In this document: positions 30,914 through 38,438 of the stretch, piece after piece
Layout of the letters: every line of letters begins with the position of its first letter
Position numbering within the stretch: the first letter of the stretch is position 1
Origin: Bavariicoccus seileri WCC 4188
GTDB lineage: Bacteria > Bacillota > Bacilli > Lactobacillales > Aerococcaceae
Length of the DNA stretch: 51,584 bases
Reading direction: 5' to 3'
Assembly (NCBI RefSeq): GCF_000421665.1
Contig: NZ_ATXL01000012.1
Span: 1-51,584, forward strand
Translations under genes and position numbers: made by a program
The notes under the pieces: model-generated
Told to the model about the DNA's origin: nothing
Database searches by the model: none
What the model saw: only the letters and a program-made list of their open reading frames with translations

Positions 30914-31597
30914 ATGCCACAAAGAAAGATGAAACTCACTCCAGAAAAACGAGTAGAACTAGTAGAGAGCTATTTGAATGGTGAAGACAGTATGACCAGC
31001 CTAGCTCGCACTGCAGGCATTAGTCGGGGTGCTTTAAGTAACTGGATTATGCTTTATGAGAATGGGGGCCCTACTGGCTTATTAGCAAGACGGAAGAATA
31101 CACACTATACGATTGAAACAAAGATTCAGGCTGTAACTGATTACCTAAATGGTTTAGGGAGTTTGTCGGAAATTACTAAGAAATACGGACTAAGACATCT
31201 TAACCAACTACGAGATTGGATAAAGATATATAATACTCATGGAAACTTCAAAACAGAAAGCGGTGGAAGTCAAATGAGTCAATCAAGAAAAACAACCTTC
31301 AAAGAACGAGTGGAAATTGTCCACTATTGTATTGTGCATGATCATAACTATGGTAAAACGGCTATCAAGTATCAGGTATCGTACCAACAGGTACGTAATT
31401 GGGTACTAAAATATGAGGAAATGGGCGAAGCCGGCCTAAAAGATCGCCGAGGACATCGAGCTGGAACAGAACCCAGTCGGACACCTGAAGAAGAACTGCG
31501 TGATCGACTGGCTGAACAAGAACGCAAAATCAAACGGTTAGAAATGGAAAATGATCTCTTAAAAAAAGTCAGGGAGTTAGAAAGGAAGTGGGACTAG
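30914..31597 (+). CDS. IS3-family OrfA, transposase DNA-binding subunit
   Basis: A 227-aa protein with three successive helix-turn-helix units (about residues 8-60, 65-110 and 125-180, each with a W-[IV]-x-x-[YE] pattern) and a C-terminal leucine-zipper-like coiled coil (EQERKIKRLEMENDLLKKV). OrfA proteins of the IS150 type are usually about 170 aa with two such units, so this is a long version. It overlaps orfB and shares the slippery A7G run just before its end. Confidence 0.88.
   Translation: MPQRKMKLTPEKRVELVESYLNGEDSMTSLARTAGISRGALSNWIMLYENGGPTGLLARRKNTHYTIETKIQAVTDYLNGLGSLSEITKKYGLRHLNQLRDWIKIYNTHGNFKTESGGSQMSQSRKTTFKERVEIVHYCIVHDHNYGKTAIKYQVSYQQVRNWVLKYEEMGEAGLKDRRGHRAGTEPSRTPEEELRDRLAEQERKIKRLEMENDLLKKVRELERKWD
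31561..31568 (+). promoter_or_regulatory. Programmed -1 frameshift site
   Basis: AAAAAAAG sits 30 nt before the orfA stop. OrfB lies in the -1 frame relative to OrfA and is open across it, so slippage would make the OrfAB fusion transposase, as known for IS3-family elements. Confidence 0.75.
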
Positions 31598-32496
31598 AAC
31601 TCATCCGTCATATCTTTGAATACCAAGCAATTAAGGAACTCCATGATCTCAAAAGTTATTCGATAAAACGAATGTGTGATTTTTTACACGTCTCCAGATC
31701 AGCGTATTACCGTTGGTTAAAGCAACCAAAACCAGCTCAAACTATCTTTAACGAGCACTTGGCAGACCTAGTAAGATATATCTATGAAGCAGATAACGAC
31801 AAGGGGTATCGGAGAATCCGCGACGATTTGGTCCAAGACTTTGGTTTGCACGTCAATGACAAAAGAGTATTGCGGATTTGTCGTAGTCTTCAAATTAAAT
31901 CTACCGTCAAACACCATCCAAACGGAATTACAAAAGCTTCCAATAATCCTTATCATATTGCCAAGAACTATCTAAATAGAAATTTCCATGCAGATAAACC
32001 AAATGAAAAATGGCTAACTGATGTCAGTGAATTCAAGTACACTCTAGAAAACCAAGTAAAGAAAATTTACCTTAGTGCCATTCTAGACTTAGCAGATCGG
32101 CGTATTGTTTCATTCATCATTAGCGATAGAAATGATAATAAGTTGGCTTTTGATACCTTTGACGAAGCGATTCGACTTGAGCCTGAGGCTCATCCGCTAT
32201 TTCATAGCGATCGAGGGTTTCAGTACACCAGTAAAAACATGAGAACTAAAATCAAAAATCAAGGGATGAAACAAAGCATGTCTCGTGTTGCCCATTGTAT
32301 TGATAATGGGCCAATGGAAGGGTTCTGGGGAACATTGAAACGAGAAAAATACTATCGTCATAAATTTACAAGACGCGAAGATCTCGTATCGATGATCGAA
32401 GATTACATCAACTACTATAACAATGGTCGTTACCAACGATGCTTGAAATCCAAAACTCCATTACAAGTTCACCAACAGCTTTTAATGGCAGCGTAA
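31588..32496 (+). CDS. IS3-family OrfB, transposase catalytic part
   Basis: A 302-aa rve-type integrase core. Segments: HTH-like N-terminus (SRSAYYRWLKQPKP), HTH_21 region (YEADNDKGYRRIRDDL), and the DDE catalytic residues in NEKWLTDVSEFKY, LFHSDRGFQYTS and NGPMEGFWGTLKREKYY with the expected spacing of D and E. Intact, so the element may still be active. Probably translated as an OrfAB fusion by frameshift; a GTG start at 31588 is the formal alternative. Confidence 0.92.
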   Translation: MGLELIRHIFEYQAIKELHDLKSYSIKRMCDFLHVSRSAYYRWLKQPKPAQTIFNEHLADLVRYIYEADNDKGYRRIRDDLVQDFGLHVNDKRVLRICRSLQIKSTVKHHPNGITKASNNPYHIAKNYLNRNFHADKPNEKWLTDVSEFKYTLENQVKKIYLSAILDLADRRIVSFIISDRNDNKLAFDTFDEAIRLEPEAHPLFHSDRGFQYTSKNMRTKIKNQGMKQSMSRVAHCIDNGPMEGFWGTLKREKYYRHKFTRREDLVSMIEDYINYYNNGRYQRCLKSKTPLQVHQQLLMAA

Positions 32497-32500
32497 TAAT

Positions 32501-32553
32501 CGTATCTCTTAGCTGTGCGAAACAAAGGACATTTCACACAGCTAAGAGATACG
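32501..32553 (+). terminator. 17-bp perfect hairpin near the IS right end
   Basis: CGTATCTCTTAGCTGTG (32501-32517) pairs base for base with the segment at 32537-32553, leaving a 19-nt loop. It starts 4 nt after the orfB stop and no long U tract follows, so it may protect the mRNA or impede read-through instead of acting as a simple terminator. Confidence 0.65.
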
Positions 32554-32597
32554 CAACCGAGCGCAGCCGAGGTTTAAAAAAAAGAAAAACAAAAGAA

Positions 32598-32623
32598 CTG
32601 TTTGCCACAAAATTAGCAAACAG
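32598..32623 (+). terminator. Second hairpin in the IS 3' end
   Basis: CTGTTTGC/GCAAACAG (8 bp) with a 10-nt loop, followed after a short gap by an A/T-rich tract. It adds to the barrier against transcription leaving the IS into orf15. Confidence 0.5.
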
Positions 32624-32671
32624 CTCTCTAAAAATTTTATTATATTTCCGTGTCCACTTGACGGGGAGCCA

Positions 32672-34315
32672 ACCATTATCCTATCGGCTTCTTTTATTGC
32701 TTATGCTCCCGACTATATCGGGAAAATCAATGACTTTTCATCAGACATCAGTCATGCCAGTTTGTCACTGGGTACAAAAATTGTCATGCCCCATTCCGAC
32801 AGTCAAGGCAAAGACAGCGTGGACTTAATCAGAGATAGCTTATTTTCAATACAGGTTCAACAGCCTTGGTTACTGCTTCAATACAATAATGCAGATATGG
32901 AAAGTATCGGGGTAGACCGAGTGGAAAGCCTGCTTTCAACCAGTCCAGATTCTAATAATGGCGAAGACAGAGAAAATATTGTGATTGAAGAAATTGAGGA
33001 TAGAAACAATACCAATCTAACCATTACAAAGACTATTAACCGTTTAGGAACAGTCTTCTTCCTCTTTGTCTTTAACATTGGCATTTCCATATTCGTATTC
33101 CTTTTAACAGGAATCATGATTTTCTCCCAGGTACTCTTTATCATCTATGCCATGTTTCTGCCTATAAGCTTTATTTTAAGCATGATTCCGTCCTTTGATG
33201 GTATGTCCAAACGAGCCATTACCAAACTCTTTAATACCATTTTGACAAGGGCTGGAATCACATTGATTATTACAACAGCCTTTAGTATTTCAACCATGCT
33301 CTATACCTTATCGACAGGTTATCCGTTCTTTTTGATTGCCTTTCTACAGATTGTGACCTTTGCAGGAATCTACTTTAAGTTGGGCGATTTAATGAGTCTA
33401 TTCTCCCTACAAAGCAACGATTCTCAAAGTGTCGGTAGTCGTATCATGAGAAAACCTCGTATGCTTATGAACGCTTACATGCACCGACTACAGCGTAAGC
33501 TTGGACGCTCCATGACTGCTTTAGGAGTTGGGTCTGCCATTGCCAGTGCGACAGGTAAAAAAGGACAGTCGGGTTCGGGAAGTTCTGCCAGAACACAAGC
33601 AGATCACTCACGACCAGACAAACAGGAAAAAGCGTCCCTTGGAAAACGTGTCGGGCAAACCATCGGTACGGTAGCAGATACCAAAGACAGAATCAAAGAT
33701 AGTGCTGGCAACTTAAAAGAACAGGTAAAGGATATGCCGACCAATGCAAAATATGCAGTCTATCAAGGAAAAGCCAAAGTGGCGGATAATGTCCGTGACT
33801 TGACAACCAGTATCTCACAAACCAAATCGGATAAAGCCAGTGGACGCAAGGAACAGCAGGAACAAAGACGACAAACCATTGCGGAACGTCGCTCTGAAAT
33901 GGAACAGGTCAAACAGAAAAAACAGCCTGCTTCTACAACTCATACAAGACCTACTACCAGACAGGAACAATTCCATGAGCGTCCGACTACTGCTCAACAA
34001 CGACAAGAAGAGAAATCCCATCAACAACCGACACAACGAGCGACTGTACAGGCTTCACACATGGAATCACAACAAGCAAAACAAGAGCGTTCTACTGTTA
34101 AGCCAGATTCTTCAAGTCCAAAAGTGGAACGTCAAAACAATACAGCACAAGAGCGAACATTTCAAAAGCCATCAACCACCACAACGTATAGAACGTCACA
34201 ACGTCCAATTACAAAAGACCGTCCGACTACCATTCAGAGAGTGCCAATAAAAAATACCAAGACAAGACCACCACTAAAAACCGCCACTATCAAGAAAGAT
34301 GGTAGGAAATCATGA
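32672..34315 (+). pseudogene. orf15: orf15 3' part, after the IS
   Basis: Continuation of Tn916 Orf15: SASFIAYAPDYIGKI resumes the frame and runs to the stop at 34315. Four or five membrane helices lie in its first third (about 33030-33400), followed by a long, charged, low-complexity tail rich in Gln, Arg, Lys and Thr. It overlaps orf14 by 4 bp (ATGA). A GTG at 32762 could start a truncated 517-aa form without the N-terminal helices; whether that works is doubtful. Confidence 0.9.
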
Positions 34316-35310
34316 AACTAAAATATCTAGTGATTGGTGGTGCTGGACTGTTTTTGATGGTCTTCTCTCTACTTCTGTTTGTCGCCATTTTATTTTCTGA
34401 TGAAGAAAGTGGCGACGGTTCTAACTTTCACTATGGCGGTGTGAGTGTTTCCCCAGAAGTACTGGCTCATCAACCTTTGGTAGAAAAATACGCTAGAGAA
34501 TATGGGATTGAGGAATATGTCAACGTACTTCTAGCGATTATACAGGTGGAATCGGGCGGTACTGCGGAAGATGTTATGCAGTCCTCGGAATCCCTCGGTC
34601 TTCCTCCTAATTCACTTAGTACAGAAGAATCCATTAAACAAGGCGTGAAATACTTTGCGTCCTTGTTTCAAACAGCAGAAAACAATGGCAGTGATTTAAA
34701 CGCAGTCATTCAGTCCTATAACTATGGCGGTGGTTTTCTCAGTTACATTTCCAATCGTGGCAGTCAATATACCTTTGGACTGGCTGAAAGTTTCTCTAGG
34801 GAATATTCGGGTGGCGAAAAAGTTTCTTATCCTAATCCAATAGCCATACCCATCAATGGGGGCTGGCGATACAACTATGGCAATATGTTTTATGTACAAC
34901 TGGTAACCCAATATCTTGTCACAACACAATTTGATGATGATACCGTACAAGCCATTATGGACGAAGCCTTGAAATTTGAGGGCTGGAAATATGTCTATGG
35001 TGGAGCTTCCCCCACTACTTCATTTGATTGTAGCGGACTGACCCAATGGACGTATGGCAAAGCTGGAATCAACTTACCAAGAACCGCACAACAACAATAT
35101 GATGTGACCCAACATCTCCCACTATCTGAAGCACAAGCTGGCGATTTAATTTTCTTTCACTCTACCTATAACGCTGGCTCTTATATTACACATGTGGGCA
35201 TATATCTTGGCGATAACCGTATGTACCACGCAGGAGACCCTATCGGTTACGCTGACTTAACTAGCTCTTATTGGCAACAGCATTTAGTGGGAGCAGGACG
35301 AATCAAATAA
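34312..35310 (+). CDS. orf14: Tn916 Orf14, cell-wall hydrolase (lysozyme + NlpC/P60)
   Basis: A 332-aa exported wall hydrolase (CwlT type) that opens peptidoglycan for the mating channel. One N-terminal membrane segment (about residues 8-28), then a lysozyme-like muramidase domain (around IIQVESGGTAEDVMQS), then an NlpC/P60 endopeptidase domain with the catalytic Cys in TSFDCSGLTQW and His in THVGIYLGDNRMYHAG. Intact. It directly follows the damaged orf15 and may suffer polar effects from the IS. Confidence 0.93.
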   Translation: MKLKYLVIGGAGLFLMVFSLLLFVAILFSDEESGDGSNFHYGGVSVSPEVLAHQPLVEKYAREYGIEEYVNVLLAIIQVESGGTAEDVMQSSESLGLPPNSLSTEESIKQGVKYFASLFQTAENNGSDLNAVIQSYNYGGGFLSYISNRGSQYTFGLAESFSREYSGGEKVSYPNPIAIPINGGWRYNYGNMFYVQLVTQYLVTTQFDDDTVQAIMDEALKFEGWKYVYGGASPTTSFDCSGLTQWTYGKAGINLPRTAQQQYDVTQHLPLSEAQAGDLIFFHSTYNAGSYITHVGIYLGDNRMYHAGDPIGYADLTSSYWQQHLVGAGRIK

Positions 35311-35329
35311 CGAGAAAGGAAGATGAATA

Positions 35330-36241
35330 ATGAAATTTAGGAAAAAGCAGAATAAAGAAAAACAGACACCAAAGGAAAAGAAACCTCGTGTCTATAAAGT
35401 CAATCCTCGTAAAAAGGTTGTGATTGCCTTATGGGTGCTTTTAGGGCTTAGTTTCAGCTTTGCCATATTCAAGCACTTTACAGCCATTGATACCCATATC
35501 ATTCACGACACAACCATCATAGAAAAGGAATATGTCGATACCCATAATGTAGAAAACTTTGTAGAGAACTTTGGGAAAGTCTACTATTCATGGGAGCAAT
35601 CCGACAAGTCCATTGATAATCGAATGGAAAATCTGAAAGACTATCTAACAGATGAACTACAGGCTCTCAATGTCGATACGATTCGTAAAGATATTCCTGT
35701 ATCGTCTTCTGTAAGAGGATTTCAGATATGGACGGTAGAACCAACTGGCGACAATGAGTTTGATGTGACTTACAGTGTAGACCAGTTGATTACAGAAGAC
35801 GAAGATAAAAAGACCGTTCATTCTGCCTATGAAGTAACGGTCTATGTTGACAGTGATGGAAATATGGTACTGATTAAAAATCCGACGATTACCAGCGTTC
35901 CAGAAAAATCAGATTATACACCAAAGATAAAAGAAAGTGATGGCATGGTTGATTCCACCACAACCAATGAAATCAATGAGTTTCTAACAACGTTCTTTAA
36001 ACTCTACCCGACCGCAACAGTAAAAGAACTTTCTTACTATGTAAATGATGGGATTTTGAAGCCAATCGGAAAAGATTATGTATTTGAAGAACTAGTAAAT
36101 CCTATTTACAATCAAAAGGATAATCAAGTCATGGTATCACTGGCAGTGAAGTATCTCGACCAGCAGACCAAAGCAACCCAAGTGTCACAATTTGATTTGG
36201 TGCTAGAAAAGAACGGGGATAACTGGAAGATTATTGAGTAA
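35330..36241 (+). CDS. orf13: Tn916 Orf13, TcpC/ConC-like channel protein
   Basis: A 303-aa bitopic membrane protein of the TcpC family: Lys-rich cytoplasmic start, one membrane helix (about residues 32-52), and two NTF2-like extracellular domains. It matches Orf13 of Tn916 and is the last conjugation gene before the cargo. RBS GAAAGGAAG. The classical tet(M) region should follow it, but does not. Confidence 0.9.
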   Translation: MKFRKKQNKEKQTPKEKKPRVYKVNPRKKVVIALWVLLGLSFSFAIFKHFTAIDTHIIHDTTIIEKEYVDTHNVENFVENFGKVYYSWEQSDKSIDNRMENLKDYLTDELQALNVDTIRKDIPVSSSVRGFQIWTVEPTGDNEFDVTYSVDQLITEDEDKKTVHSAYEVTVYVDSDGNMVLIKNPTITSVPEKSDYTPKIKESDGMVDSTTTNEINEFLTTFFKLYPTATVKELSYYVNDGILKPIGKDYVFEELVNPIYNQKDNQVMVSLAVKYLDQQTKATQVSQFDLVLEKNGDNWKIIE

Positions 36242-36246
36242 TAAAA

Positions 36247-36284
36247 ATAGCGTATAGCTTACATACTTGTATACTATACGCTAT
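36247..36284. terminator. Bidirectional hairpin at the left edge of the cargo
   Basis: ATAGCGTATAG pairs perfectly with CTATACGCTAT (11 bp, 16-nt loop). T5 follows on the minus strand, so it ends the leftward DtxR-like transcript as well as orf13. It marks the switch from the Tn916 backbone to the cargo island. Confidence 0.7.
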
Positions 36285-36353
36285 CTTTAATAATAAATTG
36301 TATAATAGTAACATCATCTTGATATTTTTTTAAAGAAACAAATTTTAGGAAGA

Positions 36354-37004
36354 TTATGAAAATGTGAATAGCATCTTTGCTATTTGTGGGGAGAGCTGTT
36401 TTATTTTACTGTTATGTTCAACATAGATTTGTCCTGCGAAGTCATTTTTCTCTTTCAAAACTAATTTTGATTCAATTTTAATATCTAGTTCTTTCAATAA
36501 GTCTAAAAGTTCCTTATGATCTAGGACTCTCTTAAGTATAAATATATCTCCTGTTCTACAATCATATAATCTTTTATCAGCTATAGGAGCAGATTCTCCA
36601 GATAAATCAGGAATTGGATTACCATGAGTACAATACTTCGGTTCTCCTAGATAATGATAAAGAGATTGAATCACTTTATCACTACTGGAATGCTCTAGTT
36701 CTTCCGCATCATCATGAAGATGCGTCCATGAAAACTGTAGCTCTTTCTGTAAAAAAACTTCCCACAAACGATGTGCTCTAACCATTCTCAGTGCTTCGTT
36801 CAGTCCTTTCTCTGTTAATGAGATTCCTTTGTAACGTTTAAAAATCACGTATTCTTTCCCAACAAGCTTTTTTACTTTCTCATTCACACTTTGATCGGAA
36901 TAGCCAAAATTTTCAGCAAGTTCCGCTATTGTAATCAATTCTTTTCCTCTTTCAACTGATAACTCATATATTTGCTTTAAATAATCTTCCTCAGAACGAA
37001 ACAA
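36354..37004 (-). CDS. DtxR/MntR-family metal-dependent repressor
   Basis: A 216-aa regulator of the DtxR family (long form, like IdeR/ScaR/SloR): N-terminal winged helix with TIAELAENFGYSDQSVNEKVKKL, then the metal-binding dimer domain with RAHRLWEVFL and HDDAEELEHSSSDKV (ligand Glu/His residues), CTHGNPIPDL, and a C-terminal SH3/FeoA-like domain. It should bind Fe(II) or Mn(II) and repress uptake genes when metal is plentiful. It is divergent from the AraC gene, with an inverted repeat 35 bp before its start. Base composition is more AT-rich than the Tn916 backbone. Confidence 0.88.
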   Translation of the reverse strand: MFRSEEDYLKQIYELSVERGKELITIAELAENFGYSDQSVNEKVKKLVGKEYVIFKRYKGISLTEKGLNEALRMVRAHRLWEVFLQKELQFSWTHLHDDAEELEHSSSDKVIQSLYHYLGEPKYCTHGNPIPDLSGESAPIADKRLYDCRTGDIFILKRVLDHKELLDLLKELDIKIESKLVLKEKNDFAGQIYVEHNSKIKQLSPQIAKMLFTFS

Positions 37005-37036
37005 AACAATCTCCTCCTAATTTCCTTATAAATCAT

Positions 37037-37058
37037 TTTGATATTTCGTGTATCAGAA
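37037..37058. promoter_or_regulatory. Inverted repeat upstream of the DtxR-like gene
   Basis: TTTTGATA and TATCAGAA (7 of 8 complementary) are separated by 6 nt, centred in the 5' leader of the DtxR-like gene. A candidate autoregulatory operator. Confidence 0.45.
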
Positions 37059-37144
37059 CCGATGCTTATTCAAGGTGTTACAAATGAACGCAAGTTTGTT
37101 TGTCTACTAATGCCAATGATTTCTGACTCTCTTCTTATAATAGT

Positions 37145-37153
37145 ATTATAGCA
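37145..37153 (-). promoter_or_regulatory. Extended -10 promoter for the DtxR-like gene
   Basis: TGCTATAAT on the minus strand; no good -35. It gives a leader of about 130 nt that includes the inverted repeat at 37037. Confidence 0.45.
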
Positions 37154-37208
37154 CATATTTTTAATTTAAGGATTACATTAAAATTATTATATTGTATACG
37201 TTAATTTA

Positions 37209-37217
37209 TGATATAAT
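37209..37217 (+). promoter_or_regulatory. Extended -10 promoter for araC-type gene
   Basis: TGATATAAT on the plus strand, about 90 bp before the AraC start, with no strong -35. Divergent from the DtxR-like promoter, with roughly 60 bp of very AT-rich DNA between them. Confidence 0.45.
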
Positions 37218-37307
37218 ATTTGAAACATCAAAGAAATGACACGTTTTTTACAATTAAATTTAGTGCCTCATACAATAAATACCAAAATTTAAGTTAGGAG
37301 GATTTCT

Positions 37308-38270
37308 ATGAAAGAAATTGATTATAGTCAATGGAAGATGAGTTTACTCTATGAAAATGAAAATAAAAGAATATATATAGACCAATCATCAGGCTTTAAA
37401 TACACTATTTATAAGTTGTTCTCAGGGATTGAAGTAATGCATTGTAATTTTGTTAATAATGATCAGTGGTCTAAACCTGCGACCTTTAAAGTTCCAAAAT
37501 ATTTTCAAATCGCCTATAGTCATAACGGAGTATTTCAACTTGAACTAAATAAAGGAAAAACTGTTTGGTGTGATCCTGGTGATTTATATGTTTTTCATGA
37601 TATTAACAAAAGACATTATTCTGATATTTTAACAACTGATTTTCATGGTTTTCATTTGATAATTACGCCTGATATGATTGATAAAGCAACTCATGATTAT
37701 TTTATAAAATATTTTAAACTAAGCATCGCTGATTTATATAAAAAAATTCATGGATTAAGACCCATGTTTAAACTTAAATCTTTTGACAATGCTGTTCATA
37801 TTTGTGAAGAATTGTATGAAAATATTTTAGAAGAAATGATTGGTGTAATGCGAATTAAAACGATTGAACTACTGTTATTATTGTATAAAACAAATCTAGA
37901 TCAAATTCATATTTATAGGAGTTTTACGAAAGAAACCATTGAGAAAACAAGAAAGGCAAGAGCATATATGGACGAAAATTTAGATAAAAATATTACTGTT
38001 GAATACTTATGTATTAAATTTGATTTGACTCTTACATTATTCAAAAATTGTTTTAAAGAGTTGTTCCAGCATGCGCCATACGAATACTATTTAAAGACAA
38101 AGATGGCGAAAGCAGCAGAATTGTTAGAAAATACAAAGCAAGACATTCTGTCCATAGCTTTAGAGGTTGGATATGTAAACTCCAGTAGCTTTGCTCGTGC
38201 ATTTAGAAAAATTTATAACACTTCTCCTAGTAAATTCCGAGAAAATAAGCTATTTACTAAAACTCAATAA
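37308..38270 (+). CDS. AraC-family transcriptional regulator
   Basis: A 320-aa regulator. The N-terminal half is a likely ligand-binding domain with no motif I can name; the C-terminal 100 residues are a double HTH AraC domain (KARAYMDENLDKNITVEYL... then DILSIALEVGYVNSSSFARAFRKIY, ending TSPSKFRENK). RBS TTAGGAGG. It is followed by its own terminator, then by the ABC operon. By analogy with YbtA, AlcR and PchR it would activate the transporter genes when the metal complex is bound. Confidence 0.9.
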   Translation: MKEIDYSQWKMSLLYENENKRIYIDQSSGFKYTIYKLFSGIEVMHCNFVNNDQWSKPATFKVPKYFQIAYSHNGVFQLELNKGKTVWCDPGDLYVFHDINKRHYSDILTTDFHGFHLIITPDMIDKATHDYFIKYFKLSIADLYKKIHGLRPMFKLKSFDNAVHICEELYENILEEMIGVMRIKTIELLLLLYKTNLDQIHIYRSFTKETIEKTRKARAYMDENLDKNITVEYLCIKFDLTLTLFKNCFKELFQHAPYEYYLKTKMAKAAELLENTKQDILSIALEVGYVNSSSFARAFRKIYNTSPSKFRENKLFTKTQ

Positions 38271-38291
38271 AATTAGATTATTTTTAATTTA

Positions 38292-38325
38292 ATCTCCAAA
38301 GTAATATCACTTTGGAGATTTTTTT
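38292..38325 (+). terminator. Terminator after the AraC gene
   Basis: ATCTCCAAAGT/ACTTTGGAGAT, 11 bp perfect with a 6-nt loop, followed by TTTTTT. It separates the AraC unit from the transporter operon, so the latter has its own promoter. Confidence 0.88.
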
Positions 38326-38347
38326 GTGCGGAAATCAAAAAGGGTGG

Positions 38348-38374
38348 CTGATTAGTATGTTCATGACTAATCAG
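38348..38374. promoter_or_regulatory. Perfect inverted repeat before the ABC operon
   Basis: CTGATTAGT and ACTAATCAG, 9-bp perfect arms with a 9-nt spacer, 65-90 bp upstream of the first ABC gene. Its position suits an activator site for the AraC-type protein encoded just upstream, although AraC proteins more often use direct repeats. Confidence 0.6.
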
Positions 38375-38377
38375 AAG

Positions 38378-38392
38378 TGCGAATCATTCTCA
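38378..38392. promoter_or_regulatory. Fur-like 7-1-7 box before the ABC operon
   Basis: TGCGAAT-C-ATTCTCA matches the Gram-positive Fur/Zur/PerR 7-1-7 consensus TGATAAT-N-ATTATCA at 11 of 14 positions. It lies 4 nt after the inverted repeat. Suggests control by a host Fur-family regulator. Confidence 0.5.
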
Positions 38393-38438
38393 ATTAGAGT
38401 AAAATATTTTCATATTATTTGTACGAGGAGGAATAAAT

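Larger units (their letters stand above)
30858..32671 (+). mobile_element. IS3-family insertion sequence in orf15
   Basis: A 1.8-kb element with two overlapping transposase frames in a -1 arrangement. The ends form imperfect inverted repeats: TGCTCCCC with a downstream GGACAC at the left and, read inwards, TGGCTCCCC with GGACAC at the right. It splits orf15, the surrounding codons of which match Tn916 on both sides. No clean target duplication could be read, so the exact ends are uncertain by a few bases. I do not recognise a specific IS name. Confidence 0.88.

Noticed and set aside
32439-32828. 129-aa ORF spanning the IS end
   Set aside because: It crosses the IS/orf15 junction in a frame that matches neither transposase nor Orf15, so it is a chance frame.
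33840-34250. 136-aa ORF inside orf15 tail
   Set aside because: Shadow frame of the low-complexity Orf15 tail; no RBS and Arg/Asn-rich nonsense composition.
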